Assembly: GCF_015689175.1 (NCBI RefSeq)
Contig: NZ_CP065047.1
Coordinates: forward strand, 248,001-312,000
Length of the DNA stretch: 64,000 bases
Direction of reading: 5' to 3'
Source: Mycobacterium kubicae
Lineage (GTDB): Bacteria > Actinomycetota > Actinomycetes > Mycobacteriales > Mycobacteriaceae
Part shown: one piece after another, positions 27,446-36,286 of the stretch
Numbering within the stretch: the first letter of the stretch is position 1
Layout of the letters: each line of letters starts with the position of its first letter
Program-made: the position numbers and the translations under genes
The notes under the pieces: model-generated
What the model was told of the DNA's origin: nothing
The model's input: only the letters and a program-made list of their open reading frames with translations
Database searches by the model: none

Positions 27446-28417
27446 CTACCCGCGTCCGCTGAGTAGTTTCGCCGCGCCGGCTCTGCCATGGAACGCGTTG
27501 CGGTAGTTCTGCGGTGCGACCCCAGTCACTCGCCGGAACTGCTCACGAAAGTTTGCACTCGATGCGAAACCGACTCTGCCAGCAATGTTTTCGATGGAAC
27601 TGTCGGTTGACTCCAGTAGCTCCTGCGCATGGCGGATCCGCACTCTGTTCACCCACTGCATGGGAGTCTGCTTGGTCTGGGCCTTGAAGCGTCGGTTGAG
27701 GGTACGAACACTGGTCGAGGCGTGGCGAGCTATGTCGGCCAGAGTGAGCGGTAGCTGGGAGTTGCCCTCGATCCAGGTAAGTAGGGCCTCGAGTTCACCG
27801 CCGCACTCGCCACGATCAGGGGCGATGAACTGCGCTTGGTCACCGGTGCGATGGCGCGCGGTCACGGCCAGTCGCGCGGCGTCGGCGGCTACGGCCGTCC
27901 CATAGTCCGTCGCCACCATGTGCAGGCAGAGGTCCAGACCTGCCGACGCTCCGGCCGACGTCAGGACCGAGCCTTCGTCGACGTAGATCGCATTGGCGTC
28001 GAGGCGGACCGCGGGGTAGGCGGTGGCGAACAGTTCCGCCGCCAACCAGTGGGTGGTCGCGCGCTTGCCGTCCAAGATCCCGGCGGCGGCGAGCGTGAAG
28101 GCACCGGTGCAAATGGAAGCGATGCGAATCCTGTTGTGAAGCGCGGACTTCAGGGTAAGGACGATGTCCTCGCGGACTGGTGCGGTGACGTCACGGCGAC
28201 CCGGCACGATGATGGTGTCCGCGCCGGCCACCGCGTCCAAGCCGAAGTCAGTGGCGATGCGCATCGGCCCCGACGCTACGACGGGCTCACAGCCACACAC
28301 CCGGACTTGGTAGCCGGGATGGCCGCCGGGGAGGCGGACACGGCCGAAGACCTCGATTGCGATGGCCAAGTCGAACGCGATGACGTCCGGCTCGGCCAGG
28401 ATCGCGACCGAATGCAT
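27446..28417 (-). CDS. GlxA-type AraC regulator with DJ-1/PfpI domain
   Basis: 323 residues from ATG 28417; the longer frame upstream of it runs antisense to the next gene and was rejected. The N-terminal DJ-1/PfpI domain (about 1-190) has VAILAEPDVIAFDLAIAIEVFG and SICTGAFTLAAAGILDG, with the nucleophile-elbow Cys retained. The C-terminal AraC double helix-turn-helix (about 220-315) has PLTLADIARHASTSVRTLNRRFKAQTKQTPMQWVNRVRI and VGFASSANFREQFRRVTGVAPQNYR. It is divergent from another DJ-1/PfpI gene, which it probably regulates through the inverted repeat at 28455-28470. Confidence 0.92.
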   Translation of the reverse strand: MHSVAILAEPDVIAFDLAIAIEVFGRVRLPGGHPGYQVRVCGCEPVVASGPMRIATDFGLDAVAGADTIIVPGRRDVTAPVREDIVLTLKSALHNRIRIASICTGAFTLAAAGILDGKRATTHWLAAELFATAYPAVRLDANAIYVDEGSVLTSAGASAGLDLCLHMVATDYGTAVAADAARLAVTARHRTGDQAQFIAPDRGECGGELEALLTWIEGNSQLPLTLADIARHASTSVRTLNRRFKAQTKQTPMQWVNRVRIRHAQELLESTDSSIENIAGRVGFASSANFREQFRRVTGVAPQNYRNAFHGRAGAAKLLSGRG

Positions 28418-28454
28418 TTTGGCAATATACCGGTAAGTTATGGCGATCTGGCCA

Positions 28455-28470
28455 CTGGTCTGTTGACCAG
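28455..28470. promoter_or_regulatory. Inverted repeat between divergent DJ-1 genes
   Basis: CTGGTC-tgtt-GACCAG is a perfect 6-bp inverted repeat in the 73-bp gap between the GlxA-type regulator and the DJ-1/PfpI gene. It is a likely AraC-regulator operator, though it could also form a small hairpin in RNA. Confidence 0.45.
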
Positions 28471-28490
28471 ATTTTGATGACCATGACGGA

Positions 28491-29147
28491 ATGCATGCCC
28501 AGCTTGTGTTGTATGACGGGTTCGATCCCCTCGACGTCATCGCTCCATTCGAAGTGCTCGCCGCGGGCAGCGACCGCATGGCGGCCGAGTTGACCGTGAC
28601 GCTGGTGTCAGCCGAAGGCCCCCGCGCAGTCACCGCTGGCACACGAGGTCTGGCGTTGACCGCGACCGCTGCCCTGGATCCGACGAAACCCGGGTGGGTC
28701 ATCGTGCCGGGCGCCAGCGGGCCCATCGCCGGGGACCCGGATGACGGCATCCAGACCATCCCGGTGCTGCTGGCCAAGGCAGCAGAAACTGAGCTCACCC
28801 CGTTGCTGCGCAACGCATTTGAGCACCCGCAAGTCACCGTTGCGGCCGTGTGCGGGGGATCTGTGATCATGGCCATGTCGGGCCTCATCGAAGGGCGTCA
28901 CGCGGTGACTCATCACTTGGGCATGGATCTGTTGGAGGCAGCAGGCGTGCAACCGGTGGCGGCCCGAGTGGTCGATGATGGCGACTTGATCACCGCGGGA
29001 GGCGTGACGTCCGGTCTTGACTTGGCGTTGCACCTACTTGACCGCTGGTACGGACCGCGAATCGCGCACGCCGTCGAGAGACTCTTCGAGTACGAGCGGC
29101 GCGGCACCGTCTGGCGCGCGGCGGGAACACCGCCCGTGGAGGCATGA
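28491..29147 (+). CDS. DJ-1/PfpI family protein
   Basis: 218 residues from ATG 28491. It has a single class I glutamine-amidotransferase-like DJ-1 domain: QLVLYDGFDPLDVIAPFEVLAAG, the central GWVIVPGASGPI, and the nucleophile elbow VAAVCGGSVIMAMSGLIEG with Cys in A-V-C-G-G. ITAGGVTSGLDLALHLLDRWYG closes the fold and resembles isonitrile-hydratase/GlxA N-domains. It lacks a DNA-binding domain, unlike its divergent neighbour. The enzymatic role is unknown. It is followed immediately, without a gap, by a small gene. Confidence 0.88.
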   Translation: MHAQLVLYDGFDPLDVIAPFEVLAAGSDRMAAELTVTLVSAEGPRAVTAGTRGLALTATAALDPTKPGWVIVPGASGPIAGDPDDGIQTIPVLLAKAAETELTPLLRNAFEHPQVTVAAVCGGSVIMAMSGLIEGRHAVTHHLGMDLLEAAGVQPVAARVVDDGDLITAGGVTSGLDLALHLLDRWYGPRIAHAVERLFEYERRGTVWRAAGTPPVEA

Positions 29148-29459
29148 ATGCGCATCGAGGGCGAGTGGGAGATCGCCATCAAAACCCCGATCGGCACGCT
29201 AACGGTGGAATACGTCTTCGACCGGCACAGTGGGGCGCTGGCCGGCCGCGCCACCTGTCGGGGCGAAACTGTTGTGCTGCAAGATATTACGAGCGGAGCT
29301 GGCGCCGATGGCACGCGACTTCGCTGGCGGCAATCGGTGACCAAGCCCATGCGACTGAACCTGGCTTTCGACGTCGTCGTCGAGGGTGACGTCATGACCG
29401 GACATTCACGCGCCGGCCGACTTCCCCGATCGGTGGTTACCGGACACCGCCGGGTCTAA
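29148..29459 (+). CDS. Small conserved hypothetical protein
   Basis: 103 residues; its ATG follows the stop codon of the DJ-1/PfpI gene directly, so the two are translationally linked. The sequence (GEWEIAIKTPIGTLTVEYVFDRHSGALAGRATCRGETVVLQDI, ending GDVMTGHSRAGRLPRSVVTGHR) reads as a small antiparallel beta barrel, and I recognise no family with certainty. No signal peptide or membrane segment is seen. The GDVMTGHSRAG tail resembles short mycobacterial proteins in which a small molecule is bound in a beta barrel, but this is only an impression. Confidence 0.6.
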   Translation: MRIEGEWEIAIKTPIGTLTVEYVFDRHSGALAGRATCRGETVVLQDITSGAGADGTRLRWRQSVTKPMRLNLAFDVVVEGDVMTGHSRAGRLPRSVVTGHRRV

Positions 29460-29466
29460 CGGTCGG

Positions 29467-29844
29467 CTACGGTGCGGTCTGCTGGGCGAGGTTCAAAAAC
29501 ACGTACGCGATGCAGAACAGGAAGTTGAGCACGACAAGCACTAACCCGGCGAACAACAGCGAGAGGGTGCCGCGGCGACGCAATCGCTTGATTCTTGCGG
29601 CCCGTTTCTCCATGTTGATGTGCGTGGCGATCAAAGCGAAATTGACGTCCGTCAGTTCACCGTCCGCGGGCGGTGAACCCGCAGCCAGATGTTGCAGGCG
29701 CCTGGGCGGAATATCGACGCCGACGCGGGCGAAGCGGCGGCATAATCGCCGCGCCTGCCGCCGCCCCAAGACTGGGCCCCGCATCTGCAATTGATGCGCT
29801 TGCCTTTTTCGTTCATCGCCCCACGGGTTGGACGAGGTCGTCAC
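29467..29844 (-). CDS. Small membrane-anchored protein with basic N-terminus
   Basis: 125 residues from GTG 29844. The N-terminal ~90 residues are rich in Arg/Gln and likely cytoplasmic (GRRQARRLCRRFARVGVDIPPRRLQHLAAG). One hydrophobic segment, LSLLFAGLVLVVLNFLFCIAYVFLNLA, lies near the C-terminus and is preceded by KRLRRRGT, giving a tail-anchored topology. No family is recognised. It converges on the small gene at 29148. Confidence 0.6.
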   Translation of the reverse strand: MTTSSNPWGDERKRQAHQLQMRGPVLGRRQARRLCRRFARVGVDIPPRRLQHLAAGSPPADGELTDVNFALIATHINMEKRAARIKRLRRRGTLSLLFAGLVLVVLNFLFCIAYVFLNLAQQTAP

Positions 29845-30033
29845 AACGGGGAGTCTAGATCGCTTTCGTCATCAAAAGGAGACCTTCTTGCAATGTCATG
29901 TCTGCGAATATCCCTATATCGCCTAACTAATTCTGACTGAGATGCGCTGTCCTGGACGGCGGTACAGACTTGAACGGATTCGCGTGCCGCCTCGTGGTGC
30001 CGGTTGGGCATGGTCGCTGCTTAAGTAAGGACG

Positions 30034-31161
30034 GTGGGTATGGAGACCGATCATCGCGACGACGTACCGAACGCTCGCGGCGGCGCCGAGTATCTGCGGG
30101 GCGCGCTGACCCGTCGAGGTGCGTTGTGGGGACTGGGCGCGCTGGCGGGTATTGCCGCGGTCGACGTGGGCGGGTTCGCTTACGCCGGCGGGTGGTTGCG
30201 GCCGGACGCCCTGACCCCTGATAGGTTCGCCGACAGGTTCGAGGAAGTCTACGGCCGCCACGATGGCTTCCGTCGCAACCACGCCAAAGGACTCAGTGCC
30301 ACAGGCACTTTCACCAGTACCGGAGCGGGCGCGGCCATCTGCCGAGCGGCCGTCTTTCGACCGGGAACCGTCCCGGTGACCGGTCGCTTCTCGTTGGGCG
30401 GCGGTTTGCCGGACCAGCCCGACAAGCTCGACACGGTAAGAGGTTTGGGGCTGGTGTTTGCCGTCGCCGGCCAGCAGTGGCGTACCGCCATGATCAACAT
30501 TCCGGTGTTCACGGACAGCACCCCGCAAGGGTTTTACGAACGGCTGCTGGCCAGCAAACCCCGGCCGGACACCGGCAAGGCCGACCCGCAAGCCATGGCG
30601 GCCTTCCTGCAGCGCCACCCCGAAACCGCTGCGGCGATGAAGATCATCAAACAATCACCACCGACTGCGGGCTTCGCCGACAGTGCTTACTACGGACTGA
30701 ACGCTTTCCACTTCACCAACGACGCCGGCACCACCGTAGCGGTGCGTTGGTCGCTCGTGCCCCAAGGCGCCGGCGAACCCACCCGAGGCGCCTCTTCCGT
30801 CGCAGGCAAAGACTTCCTCTTCGACGACTTGATCCGGGCGGTGTCGCAACGGCCACTGAGCTGGCGGCTCATGCTCACCGTGGGCGAACCGGGTGATCCG
30901 ACCAACGACGCCACCAAACCTTGGCCGCCAGCACGGCGGACCATCGACGCCGGCACCGTCACGATCACCGCCGTGCACACCGAGCAAGCCGGCAACGCGC
31001 GCGATGTCAACTTCGACCCGCTGGTGTTGCCGGACGGCATCACCGTCTCCGACGACCCGTTGCCGCCGGCACGCTCGGCTGTCTATGCGCGTTCGTTCAC
31101 TCGCCGCGCCGAAGAGCCCAAGGCGCCCAGCGAGGTCAACGTCACCGCGGTGACGCTGTGA
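30034..31161 (+). CDS. Catalase-family heme peroxidase (SrpA-like), membrane-anchored
   Basis: 375 residues from GTG 30034 (AAGGA just upstream; ATG 30040 is an alternative). It is shorter than classical catalases (~480) and of the catalase-related peroxidase group. A hydrophobic N-terminal segment after RR27-28 (TRRGALWGLGALAGIAAVDVGG) could be a Tat signal or membrane anchor. RRNHAKGLSATGTF contains the likely distal heme His. The core of the catalase barrel is recognisable in RGLGLVFAVAGQQWRTAMINIPVF and FHFTNDAGTTVAVRWSLVPQG. The next gene encodes cytochrome b561 and overlaps it, so the pair probably forms a membrane redox unit that reduces peroxides. Confidence 0.87.
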   Translation: MGMETDHRDDVPNARGGAEYLRGALTRRGALWGLGALAGIAAVDVGGFAYAGGWLRPDALTPDRFADRFEEVYGRHDGFRRNHAKGLSATGTFTSTGAGAAICRAAVFRPGTVPVTGRFSLGGGLPDQPDKLDTVRGLGLVFAVAGQQWRTAMINIPVFTDSTPQGFYERLLASKPRPDTGKADPQAMAAFLQRHPETAAAMKIIKQSPPTAGFADSAYYGLNAFHFTNDAGTTVAVRWSLVPQGAGEPTRGASSVAGKDFLFDDLIRAVSQRPLSWRLMLTVGEPGDPTNDATKPWPPARRTIDAGTVTITAVHTEQAGNARDVNFDPLVLPDGITVSDDPLPPARSAVYARSFTRRAEEPKAPSEVNVTAVTL

Positions 31162-31736
31162 CCAACACAACCGCCACCGCCGCGCCGCGCTTTGCGGTCC
31201 CATCCCGGGTACTGCACTGGCTGATGGCGCCGATGGTCATCGCTCAGTTGTTCATCGGCGTCACCATGGTCGCCTCGCTGAGCTACTACCCGCTGCTGTT
31301 GGCCATCCACCGACCGTTGGGTCTGCTGATCCTGATCTTCGCCGGGATACGGCTGGCCAATCGGCTCACCCGCAGGCTGCCACCGTTCCCGCCGACAATG
31401 GGACCCGCTGAACGGCGGATCGCCTCCTGGTCGGAATACCTGCTGTACGGCTTGCTTTTCGTCCAGCCGCTGACCGGATGGGCGATGCTGTCGGCGGCGA
31501 GGGTTCCCATCACCATGGTCGGGCCATTCCGGCTGCCGCCGATCGCCCCGCACAACATCGATGTCTACGGGGTGCTGCGCTTCTGCCACGGCCTTTTCGG
31601 ATATCTGCTGTTTGTGGCTTTCACCGCTCACGTCCTCGCGGTCCTCTTCCATACGCTAGTTCTGCGCGACCGGCTTATCGACCGTATGGCCGTGTGGCCG
31701 ACCAAAGCGGCATCCCGACAACCGGACGAGGTATGA
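31158..31736 (+). CDS. Cytochrome b561 family membrane protein
   Basis: 192 residues; GTG 31158 overlaps the TGA of the catalase-like gene (GTGA). It has four membrane segments and the conserved His ligands of the prokaryotic di-heme cytochrome b561 family (CybB-like): RVLHWLM, LLAIHRPLG, LRFCHGLFGY and FTAHVLAVLFHTLV. It would carry electrons from the quinone pool. Its position directly after a membrane-anchored peroxidase suggests that it feeds electrons to that enzyme. Confidence 0.9.
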   Translation: MTNTTATAAPRFAVPSRVLHWLMAPMVIAQLFIGVTMVASLSYYPLLLAIHRPLGLLILIFAGIRLANRLTRRLPPFPPTMGPAERRIASWSEYLLYGLLFVQPLTGWAMLSAARVPITMVGPFRLPPIAPHNIDVYGVLRFCHGLFGYLLFVAFTAHVLAVLFHTLVLRDRLIDRMAVWPTKAASRQPDEV

Positions 31737-31738
31737 CC

Positions 31739-32359
31739 ATGGCGTATCACAAGGACCTGACTGGTCTTGTCGTGATCGATCCGTACAACGACTTCATTTC
31801 CGAAGGCGGCAAAGTATGGGATCGCCTCAAAGGGGTTGCAGAAGCCAACCAGTGCATTCCGCATATGCGGCAGGTTGTCGACTGCGCGCGAACCGCCGGC
31901 ATTCGTGTCTTCTACGCGCTGCACCGCCGCTACCGGCCCGGTGATTATGAGACCTGGAAGTACATCGCGCCGATACAGAAAGCGGCATGGTCTCGACGAA
32001 CTTTCGCTTACGGAACGTGGGGCGGGGAGATCCGCGCCGAATTCGCGCCCCAACCAGGGGACGTCGTCGCCGACGAACACTGGTGTTCCAGCGGGTTCGC
32101 CAATACCGATCTGGACCTACAACTCAAGAGACACGGCATTCATCAACTCATCGTGATCGGCCTGATCGCCCATACCTGCGTAGAATCCACTGTCCGGTTC
32201 GGGGCTGAACTCGGTTATGAGGTTGTGGTGGTCAAGGATGCCGTGGCCAGCTATTCGGATCGGGAAATGACGGCAGCCCTCGAGGTCAATATGCCCAACT
32301 ACGCCACCGCCATTGTGAGCACAAATGAGCTCGTGGCTGATATCGCTGCGGCGGGCTAG
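31739..32359 (+). CDS. Isochorismatase-like cysteine hydrolase
   Basis: 206 residues from ATG 31739, which has GAGG at a 7-nt spacing; ATG 31733, overlapping the cytochrome stop, is the alternative. It is an isochorismatase-superfamily hydrolase with the catalytic Asp in LVVIDPYNDF and the nucleophilic Cys in GLIAHTCVESTVRFGAELGYEV, typical of nicotinamidase/isochorismatase/biuret-type hydrolases. It is overlapped into the same operon as the peroxidase and cytochrome b561. The substrate is unknown. Confidence 0.9.
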   Translation: MAYHKDLTGLVVIDPYNDFISEGGKVWDRLKGVAEANQCIPHMRQVVDCARTAGIRVFYALHRRYRPGDYETWKYIAPIQKAAWSRRTFAYGTWGGEIRAEFAPQPGDVVADEHWCSSGFANTDLDLQLKRHGIHQLIVIGLIAHTCVESTVRFGAELGYEVVVVKDAVASYSDREMTAALEVNMPNYATAIVSTNELVADIAAAG

Positions 32360-32415
32360 CTAACCGATCGCCGACAACCCGCCAGATGGCCGCGCGCCAT
32401 TGGTAGGTTCTGGTA

Positions 32416-33465
32416 ATGCTCTTTGCGGCCCTGCGCGACATGCAATGGCGAAAGCGCCGCTTGGTGATCGCCATCGTCAGCACCGGGCTGATCTTCGGTA
32501 TGACCCTGGTACTGACCGGTCTGGCGAACGGCTTTCGGGTCGAGGCTCGTGACACCATCGATTCGATGGGCGTCGACGCGTTCGTGGTCAAAACGGGCGC
32601 CGCCGGTCCGTTCTTGGGCTCCACCCCTTTTGCCGACGTCGACTTCGCGCGAGTGGCCGCTTCGCCCGGAGTCGGGGCAGCAGCCCCGTTGGGCTGCGTC
32701 GGCACGATCATGAAGGACGGCACGTCGGGACGCAACATCACCGCCTTCGGTGCCCCCGAACGTGGGCCCGGCATGCCGCAGGTATCAGCGGGCAGGGCAC
32801 CGTCGCGCCCCGATGAGGTTGCGGTTTCCAGCACGCTGCGACGCCACATCGGCGACACGATCCAGATCGGGGTGCACACCTTGCGCATCGTGGGCATAGT
32901 GCCGAACTCGACTGCGCTGGCCAAGATTCCCAATGTCTTCCTGACCACACAGGGACTGCAAGACGTCTCATACAACGGGCAGCCGATGGTCACCTCGATC
33001 GGGATCGTCGGAACCGCTCAACGGCTTCCCGACGGCTACCAGACGTACGACCGAACCGGCGCGGTCAACGACTTGTTGCGTCCGCTGAAGGTGGCGGTCA
33101 ACTCGATTTCTGTTGTGGCCGTGCTGTTGTGGATCGTGGCGGCGCTGATCGTCGGATCGGTGGTGTACCTATCCGCGCTCGAGCGGCTGCGGGACTTCGC
33201 GGTATTCAAGGCCATCGGCACACCGACGCGATCCATCATGGCCGGGTTGGCGCTGCAGGCGCTGGTGGTGTCGCTGTTCGCCGCGCTGGTGGGAATGGTC
33301 CTTTCCAAACTGCTGGCGCCGCTGTTTCCGATGATCGTCGCAGTGCCGCTCACTGCCTACCTGGCGCTGCCTGGAGTCGCCATCGTCATCGGTCTGGTGG
33401 CCAGCCTTGCCGGCCTGCGCCGCGTAATGGCCGTCGATCCGGCCCTGGCGTTCGGAGGTCCGTAA
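32416..33465 (+). CDS. ABC transporter permease, FtsX/MacB type (Rv0072-like)
   Basis: 349 residues. The first membrane segment is near the N-terminus (RRLVIAIVSTGLIFGMTLVLTGLANG), followed by a MacB_PCD-like periplasmic domain (about 45-210) and three C-terminal membrane segments (VAVLLWIVAALIVGSVVYLSALERLRDFAVFKAIG, then VSLFAALVGMVLSKLLAPLFP and VAIVIGLVASLAGL). FAVFKAIGTPTRSIM is the FtsX coupling signature. Length and partner match Rv0072 of M. tuberculosis, annotated there as glutamine transport, though the fold is that of an exporter or mechanotransmitter rather than an amino-acid importer. Confidence 0.9.
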   Translation: MLFAALRDMQWRKRRLVIAIVSTGLIFGMTLVLTGLANGFRVEARDTIDSMGVDAFVVKTGAAGPFLGSTPFADVDFARVAASPGVGAAAPLGCVGTIMKDGTSGRNITAFGAPERGPGMPQVSAGRAPSRPDEVAVSSTLRRHIGDTIQIGVHTLRIVGIVPNSTALAKIPNVFLTTQGLQDVSYNGQPMVTSIGIVGTAQRLPDGYQTYDRTGAVNDLLRPLKVAVNSISVVAVLLWIVAALIVGSVVYLSALERLRDFAVFKAIGTPTRSIMAGLALQALVVSLFAALVGMVLSKLLAPLFPMIVAVPLTAYLALPGVAIVIGLVASLAGLRRVMAVDPALAFGGP

Positions 33466-33468
33466 CCG

Positions 33469-34461
33469 GTGGGCGATCTCAGCATCCAGAACCTGGTGGT
33501 CGAGTACTACAGCGGCGGATACGCCCTTCGCCCCATCAACGGGCTGAGCCTCGACGTGGAAGCGGGTTCCTTGGTAATCCTGCTCGGCCCCAGTGGATGC
33601 GGGAAGACCACGCTGTTGTCCTGCCTCGGCGGCATTCTGCGGCCGAAGTCCGGGGCGATCAAATTCGAAGACGTCGACATCACCACCCTCGAGGGAGCCG
33701 CGCTGGCGAAATACCGGCGCGACAAGGTCGGCATCGTTTTTCAAGCGTTCAATCTGGTGCCGAGTCTCACCGCGCTGGAGAACGTGATGGTGCCGCTGCG
33801 TTCGGCCGGGTGGTCGCGCGCGGCGGCCCGCAAGCGTGCCGAGGAATTGCTCGAGCGGGTCAACTTGACTGAGCGGATGAAACATCGGCCCGGTGATCTC
33901 AGCGGCGGCCAGCAGCAGCGGGTGGCGGTGGCTCGCGCGATTGCGTTGGATCCGCCGTTGATCCTGGCCGACGAACCGACCGCCCATCTCGACTTCATCC
34001 AGGTCGAGGAGGTGGTGCGGCTGATTCGCGAATTGGCCAACGGGAACCGGGTCGTCGTGGTCGCTACCCACGACAGCCGGATGCTGCCGATGGCCGATCG
34101 CGTCGTCGAGTTGACGCCCGACTTCGCCGAGACCAATCGGCCACCGGACACCGTGCACTTGAAGGCCGGCGAAGTGTTGTTCGAGCAGAGCACGATGGGT
34201 GAGCTGATCTACGTGGTGACCGACGGTGAATTCGAGCTGGTGCGCGAATTGGCCGACGGCGGTGAGGAATTGATCAAGGTCGCCACCCCCGGGGACTACT
34301 TCGGCGAAATGGGGGTGCTGTTCCATATGCCACGCTCAGCGACCGCCCGTGCCCGCACCGACGCGACAGTGATGGGCTACACCGCGCAGGCCTTCCGTGA
34401 GCGGCTGGGCATGGGAGGCATGCGCGATCTGATCGAGCACCGAGAGTTGGCCAGCGATTGA
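33469..34461 (+). CDS. ABC ATPase fused to cyclic-nucleotide-binding domain (Rv0073-like)
   Basis: 330 residues from GTG 33469, 3 nt after the permease stop. The ATPase part has Walker A GPSGCGKTT (40-48), signature LSGGQQQR and Walker B LILADEP, of the MacB/LolD subfamily. From about residue 229 a cyclic-nucleotide-monophosphate-binding domain follows: HLKAGEVLFEQSTMGELIYVV, then the phosphate-binding cassette GDYFGEMGVLFHMPRSATARA with E280 and R289, the pair that binds the cyclic phosphate and ribose 2'-OH. cAMP (or another cyclic nucleotide) therefore probably gates transport. The length matches Rv0073. Confidence 0.92.
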   Translation: MGDLSIQNLVVEYYSGGYALRPINGLSLDVEAGSLVILLGPSGCGKTTLLSCLGGILRPKSGAIKFEDVDITTLEGAALAKYRRDKVGIVFQAFNLVPSLTALENVMVPLRSAGWSRAAARKRAEELLERVNLTERMKHRPGDLSGGQQQRVAVARAIALDPPLILADEPTAHLDFIQVEEVVRLIRELANGNRVVVVATHDSRMLPMADRVVELTPDFAETNRPPDTVHLKAGEVLFEQSTMGELIYVVTDGEFELVRELADGGEELIKVATPGDYFGEMGVLFHMPRSATARARTDATVMGYTAQAFRERLGMGGMRDLIEHRELASD

Positions 34462-34601
34462 TCGATCGACAGCGCGGATCCAACGCTCGGCCCCGAGGGG
34501 TTGCCGCCGGTCATTGCGGGTACCGCCGCATATGATCGGCACAAATCGGGCTCATACGTGTGCCATCCGACCAGTGAGATAACCACGAGGAAGTGGAGAA
34601 G

Positions 34602-35495
34602 ATGCCGAACGAGCAGCAAGCGGACCGGATGTCGTCGGGCAAGGGATTCGTCGCGGCGCTCGACCAAAGCGGCGGGTCGACGCCCAAGGCGTTGCGCCTG
34701 TACGGCATCGAAGAGGACGCGTATTCCTCGGAGAAGGAGATGTTCGACCTCATCCACGAGATGCGCTCGCGGATCATCACATCGCCGGTCTTCACCGGTG
34801 ACCGGGTGCTGGCGGCAATCCTGTTCGAACAGACCATGGACCGCGAGATCGCGGGCCAGCCGTCGACCACTTACCTGTGGGAGACCAAAGGCGTGGTGCC
34901 CATCCTCAAGATCGACAAGGGTCTCGCCGAGGCATCCGACGACGTTCAACTGATGAAGCCGATGCCGGGACTCGACGAGCTGCTGAAGCGCGCGGTGAGC
35001 AAGGGCGTCTTCGGAACCAAGGAGCGGTCGGTGATCGGCGGCGCCAACCAGGACGGCATTGCCGCCATAGTCGCCCAGCAATTCGAAGTGGCGCACCAAG
35101 TGTTGTCGCACGGTCTGGTTCCGATCATCGAACCAGAAGTGACCATCTCCATCTCGGACAAGGCACAGGCCGAGGAGATGCTGCGCGATGAGATCACCAA
35201 GCAGCTGGAAACGGTGCCCGACGGGCAGCGGGTGATGCTCAAGCTGACCCTGCCGACCGAGGTCAACCACTACCGTCCGTTCGTCGACCATCCGAAGGTC
35301 ATGCGGGTGCTCGCCCTCTCCGGTGGTTACTCCCGCGAGGAAGCCAATGAGTTGCTGGCGAAGAACACCGGAGTGGTAGCCAGCTTCAGCCGCGCGTTGA
35401 CCGAGGGCCTTTCGGTCGATCAGTCAGACGCGCAGTTCAATGCCACGCTGGATCAAGCGATTCAGTCGATCTACGACGCCTCGGTCGCCGGCTGA
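34602..35495 (+). CDS. fda: Class I fructose-bisphosphate aldolase
   Basis: 297 residues from ATG 34602, preceded by GGAGAAG. It is the bacterial class I aldolase family (Schiff-base, metal-independent): GKGFVAALDQSGGSTPKAL near the N-terminus, WETKGVVPILKIDKGL, PIIEPEV and RVLALSGGYSREEANELLAKNTGVVASFSRALTEGL. It splits fructose 1,6-bisphosphate in glycolysis or runs in reverse in gluconeogenesis. Mycobacteria also carry a class II enzyme, so this is an additional form. It stands alone after the ABC pair. Confidence 0.92.
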   Translation: MPNEQQADRMSSGKGFVAALDQSGGSTPKALRLYGIEEDAYSSEKEMFDLIHEMRSRIITSPVFTGDRVLAAILFEQTMDREIAGQPSTTYLWETKGVVPILKIDKGLAEASDDVQLMKPMPGLDELLKRAVSKGVFGTKERSVIGGANQDGIAAIVAQQFEVAHQVLSHGLVPIIEPEVTISISDKAQAEEMLRDEITKQLETVPDGQRVMLKLTLPTEVNHYRPFVDHPKVMRVLALSGGYSREEANELLAKNTGVVASFSRALTEGLSVDQSDAQFNATLDQAIQSIYDASVAG

Positions 35496-35514
35496 GTCAC
35501 CGCAGCGCGAGCTA

Positions 35515-36228
35515 TCAGCCGAACACGGTGCTTTCAAACGTGACACGGATGGTGTCGGCGCGCAGCCAGCGCTGCGTGATCGACACCGGCCGCAGCGAGG
35601 TCTGATCGACGTTCAGGCTTTCGATGTACCAGCCGAGGCTGGACTGTGGCGCATCGAGTTGGCCGGCGACGTCATCGTCCAACAGTTCGGTGCTGGCGTG
35701 TACCCACGATCGGCGTGGTAACAGGCCTGCGCCGGTGAGCACCCGGTGCAGTGAGTCTTCGACCCGCATGGCCAACGCCAGGTCAGGCACCAAATCAACT
35801 GGCACCCATTCGATTCCCCATGCGGCGGGCAGGTCGTTGACGAAGGATAGCCGAACCAGGCGATGGCAGGTTTCTCCCTGCGACAGCCCGAGTTTGCCGG
35901 TGATGTCCATGGGCGGCCGTTGCCGCGTACAGGAGCGCACCGCACTGCGGGGCTGCGCGCCGGCCGCACGCACTGTGGCGCTCCAGGAGGGAGGTCGACG
36001 CGCGTCGATCGGATAATCAATGCGGTGACTGGCAAAGCTCCCCGCGCCGCGCACGCGGCGGATGACGTTGCGTGCCGTGAGGTGCTGTAGCGCCGCGCGT
36101 TCCGTCGAGCGGGCAACGTTGAATCTCACCGCGACGTCGTTTTCGCTGGGAACGCGGTGCCCGTCGCGGAGGTTGCGGATCTCGGTTTCCAGGGTCCGCG
36201 CGATCAACAGGTATTTCGGGTGGCCCAC
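35515..36228 (-). CDS. GntR family regulator with UTRA domain (PhnF-like)
   Basis: 237 residues from GTG 36228; the longer open frame upstream runs over the promoter region and was rejected. The N-terminal GntR winged helix (LIARTLETEIRNL, then VPSENDVAVRFNVARSTERAALQHLTARNVIRRVRGAGSFAS) is followed by a UTRA effector-binding domain (about 80-230, with RHLV-type core strands and a C-terminal SITQRWLRADTIRVTFESTVF). It is divergent from the phosphonate-type operon and, like PhnF, is its likely repressor. The inverted repeat GTTGTacggACAAC in the gap is a candidate site. Confidence 0.9.
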   Translation of the reverse strand: MGHPKYLLIARTLETEIRNLRDGHRVPSENDVAVRFNVARSTERAALQHLTARNVIRRVRGAGSFASHRIDYPIDARRPPSWSATVRAAGAQPRSAVRSCTRQRPPMDITGKLGLSQGETCHRLVRLSFVNDLPAAWGIEWVPVDLVPDLALAMRVEDSLHRVLTGAGLLPRRSWVHASTELLDDDVAGQLDAPQSSLGWYIESLNVDQTSLRPVSITQRWLRADTIRVTFESTVFG

Positions 36229-36286
36229 TAGGTGGCACCTTAGCGTCGTCGCGTTACGCGACGTTGTCAGTCTCCATCGCAATGAG

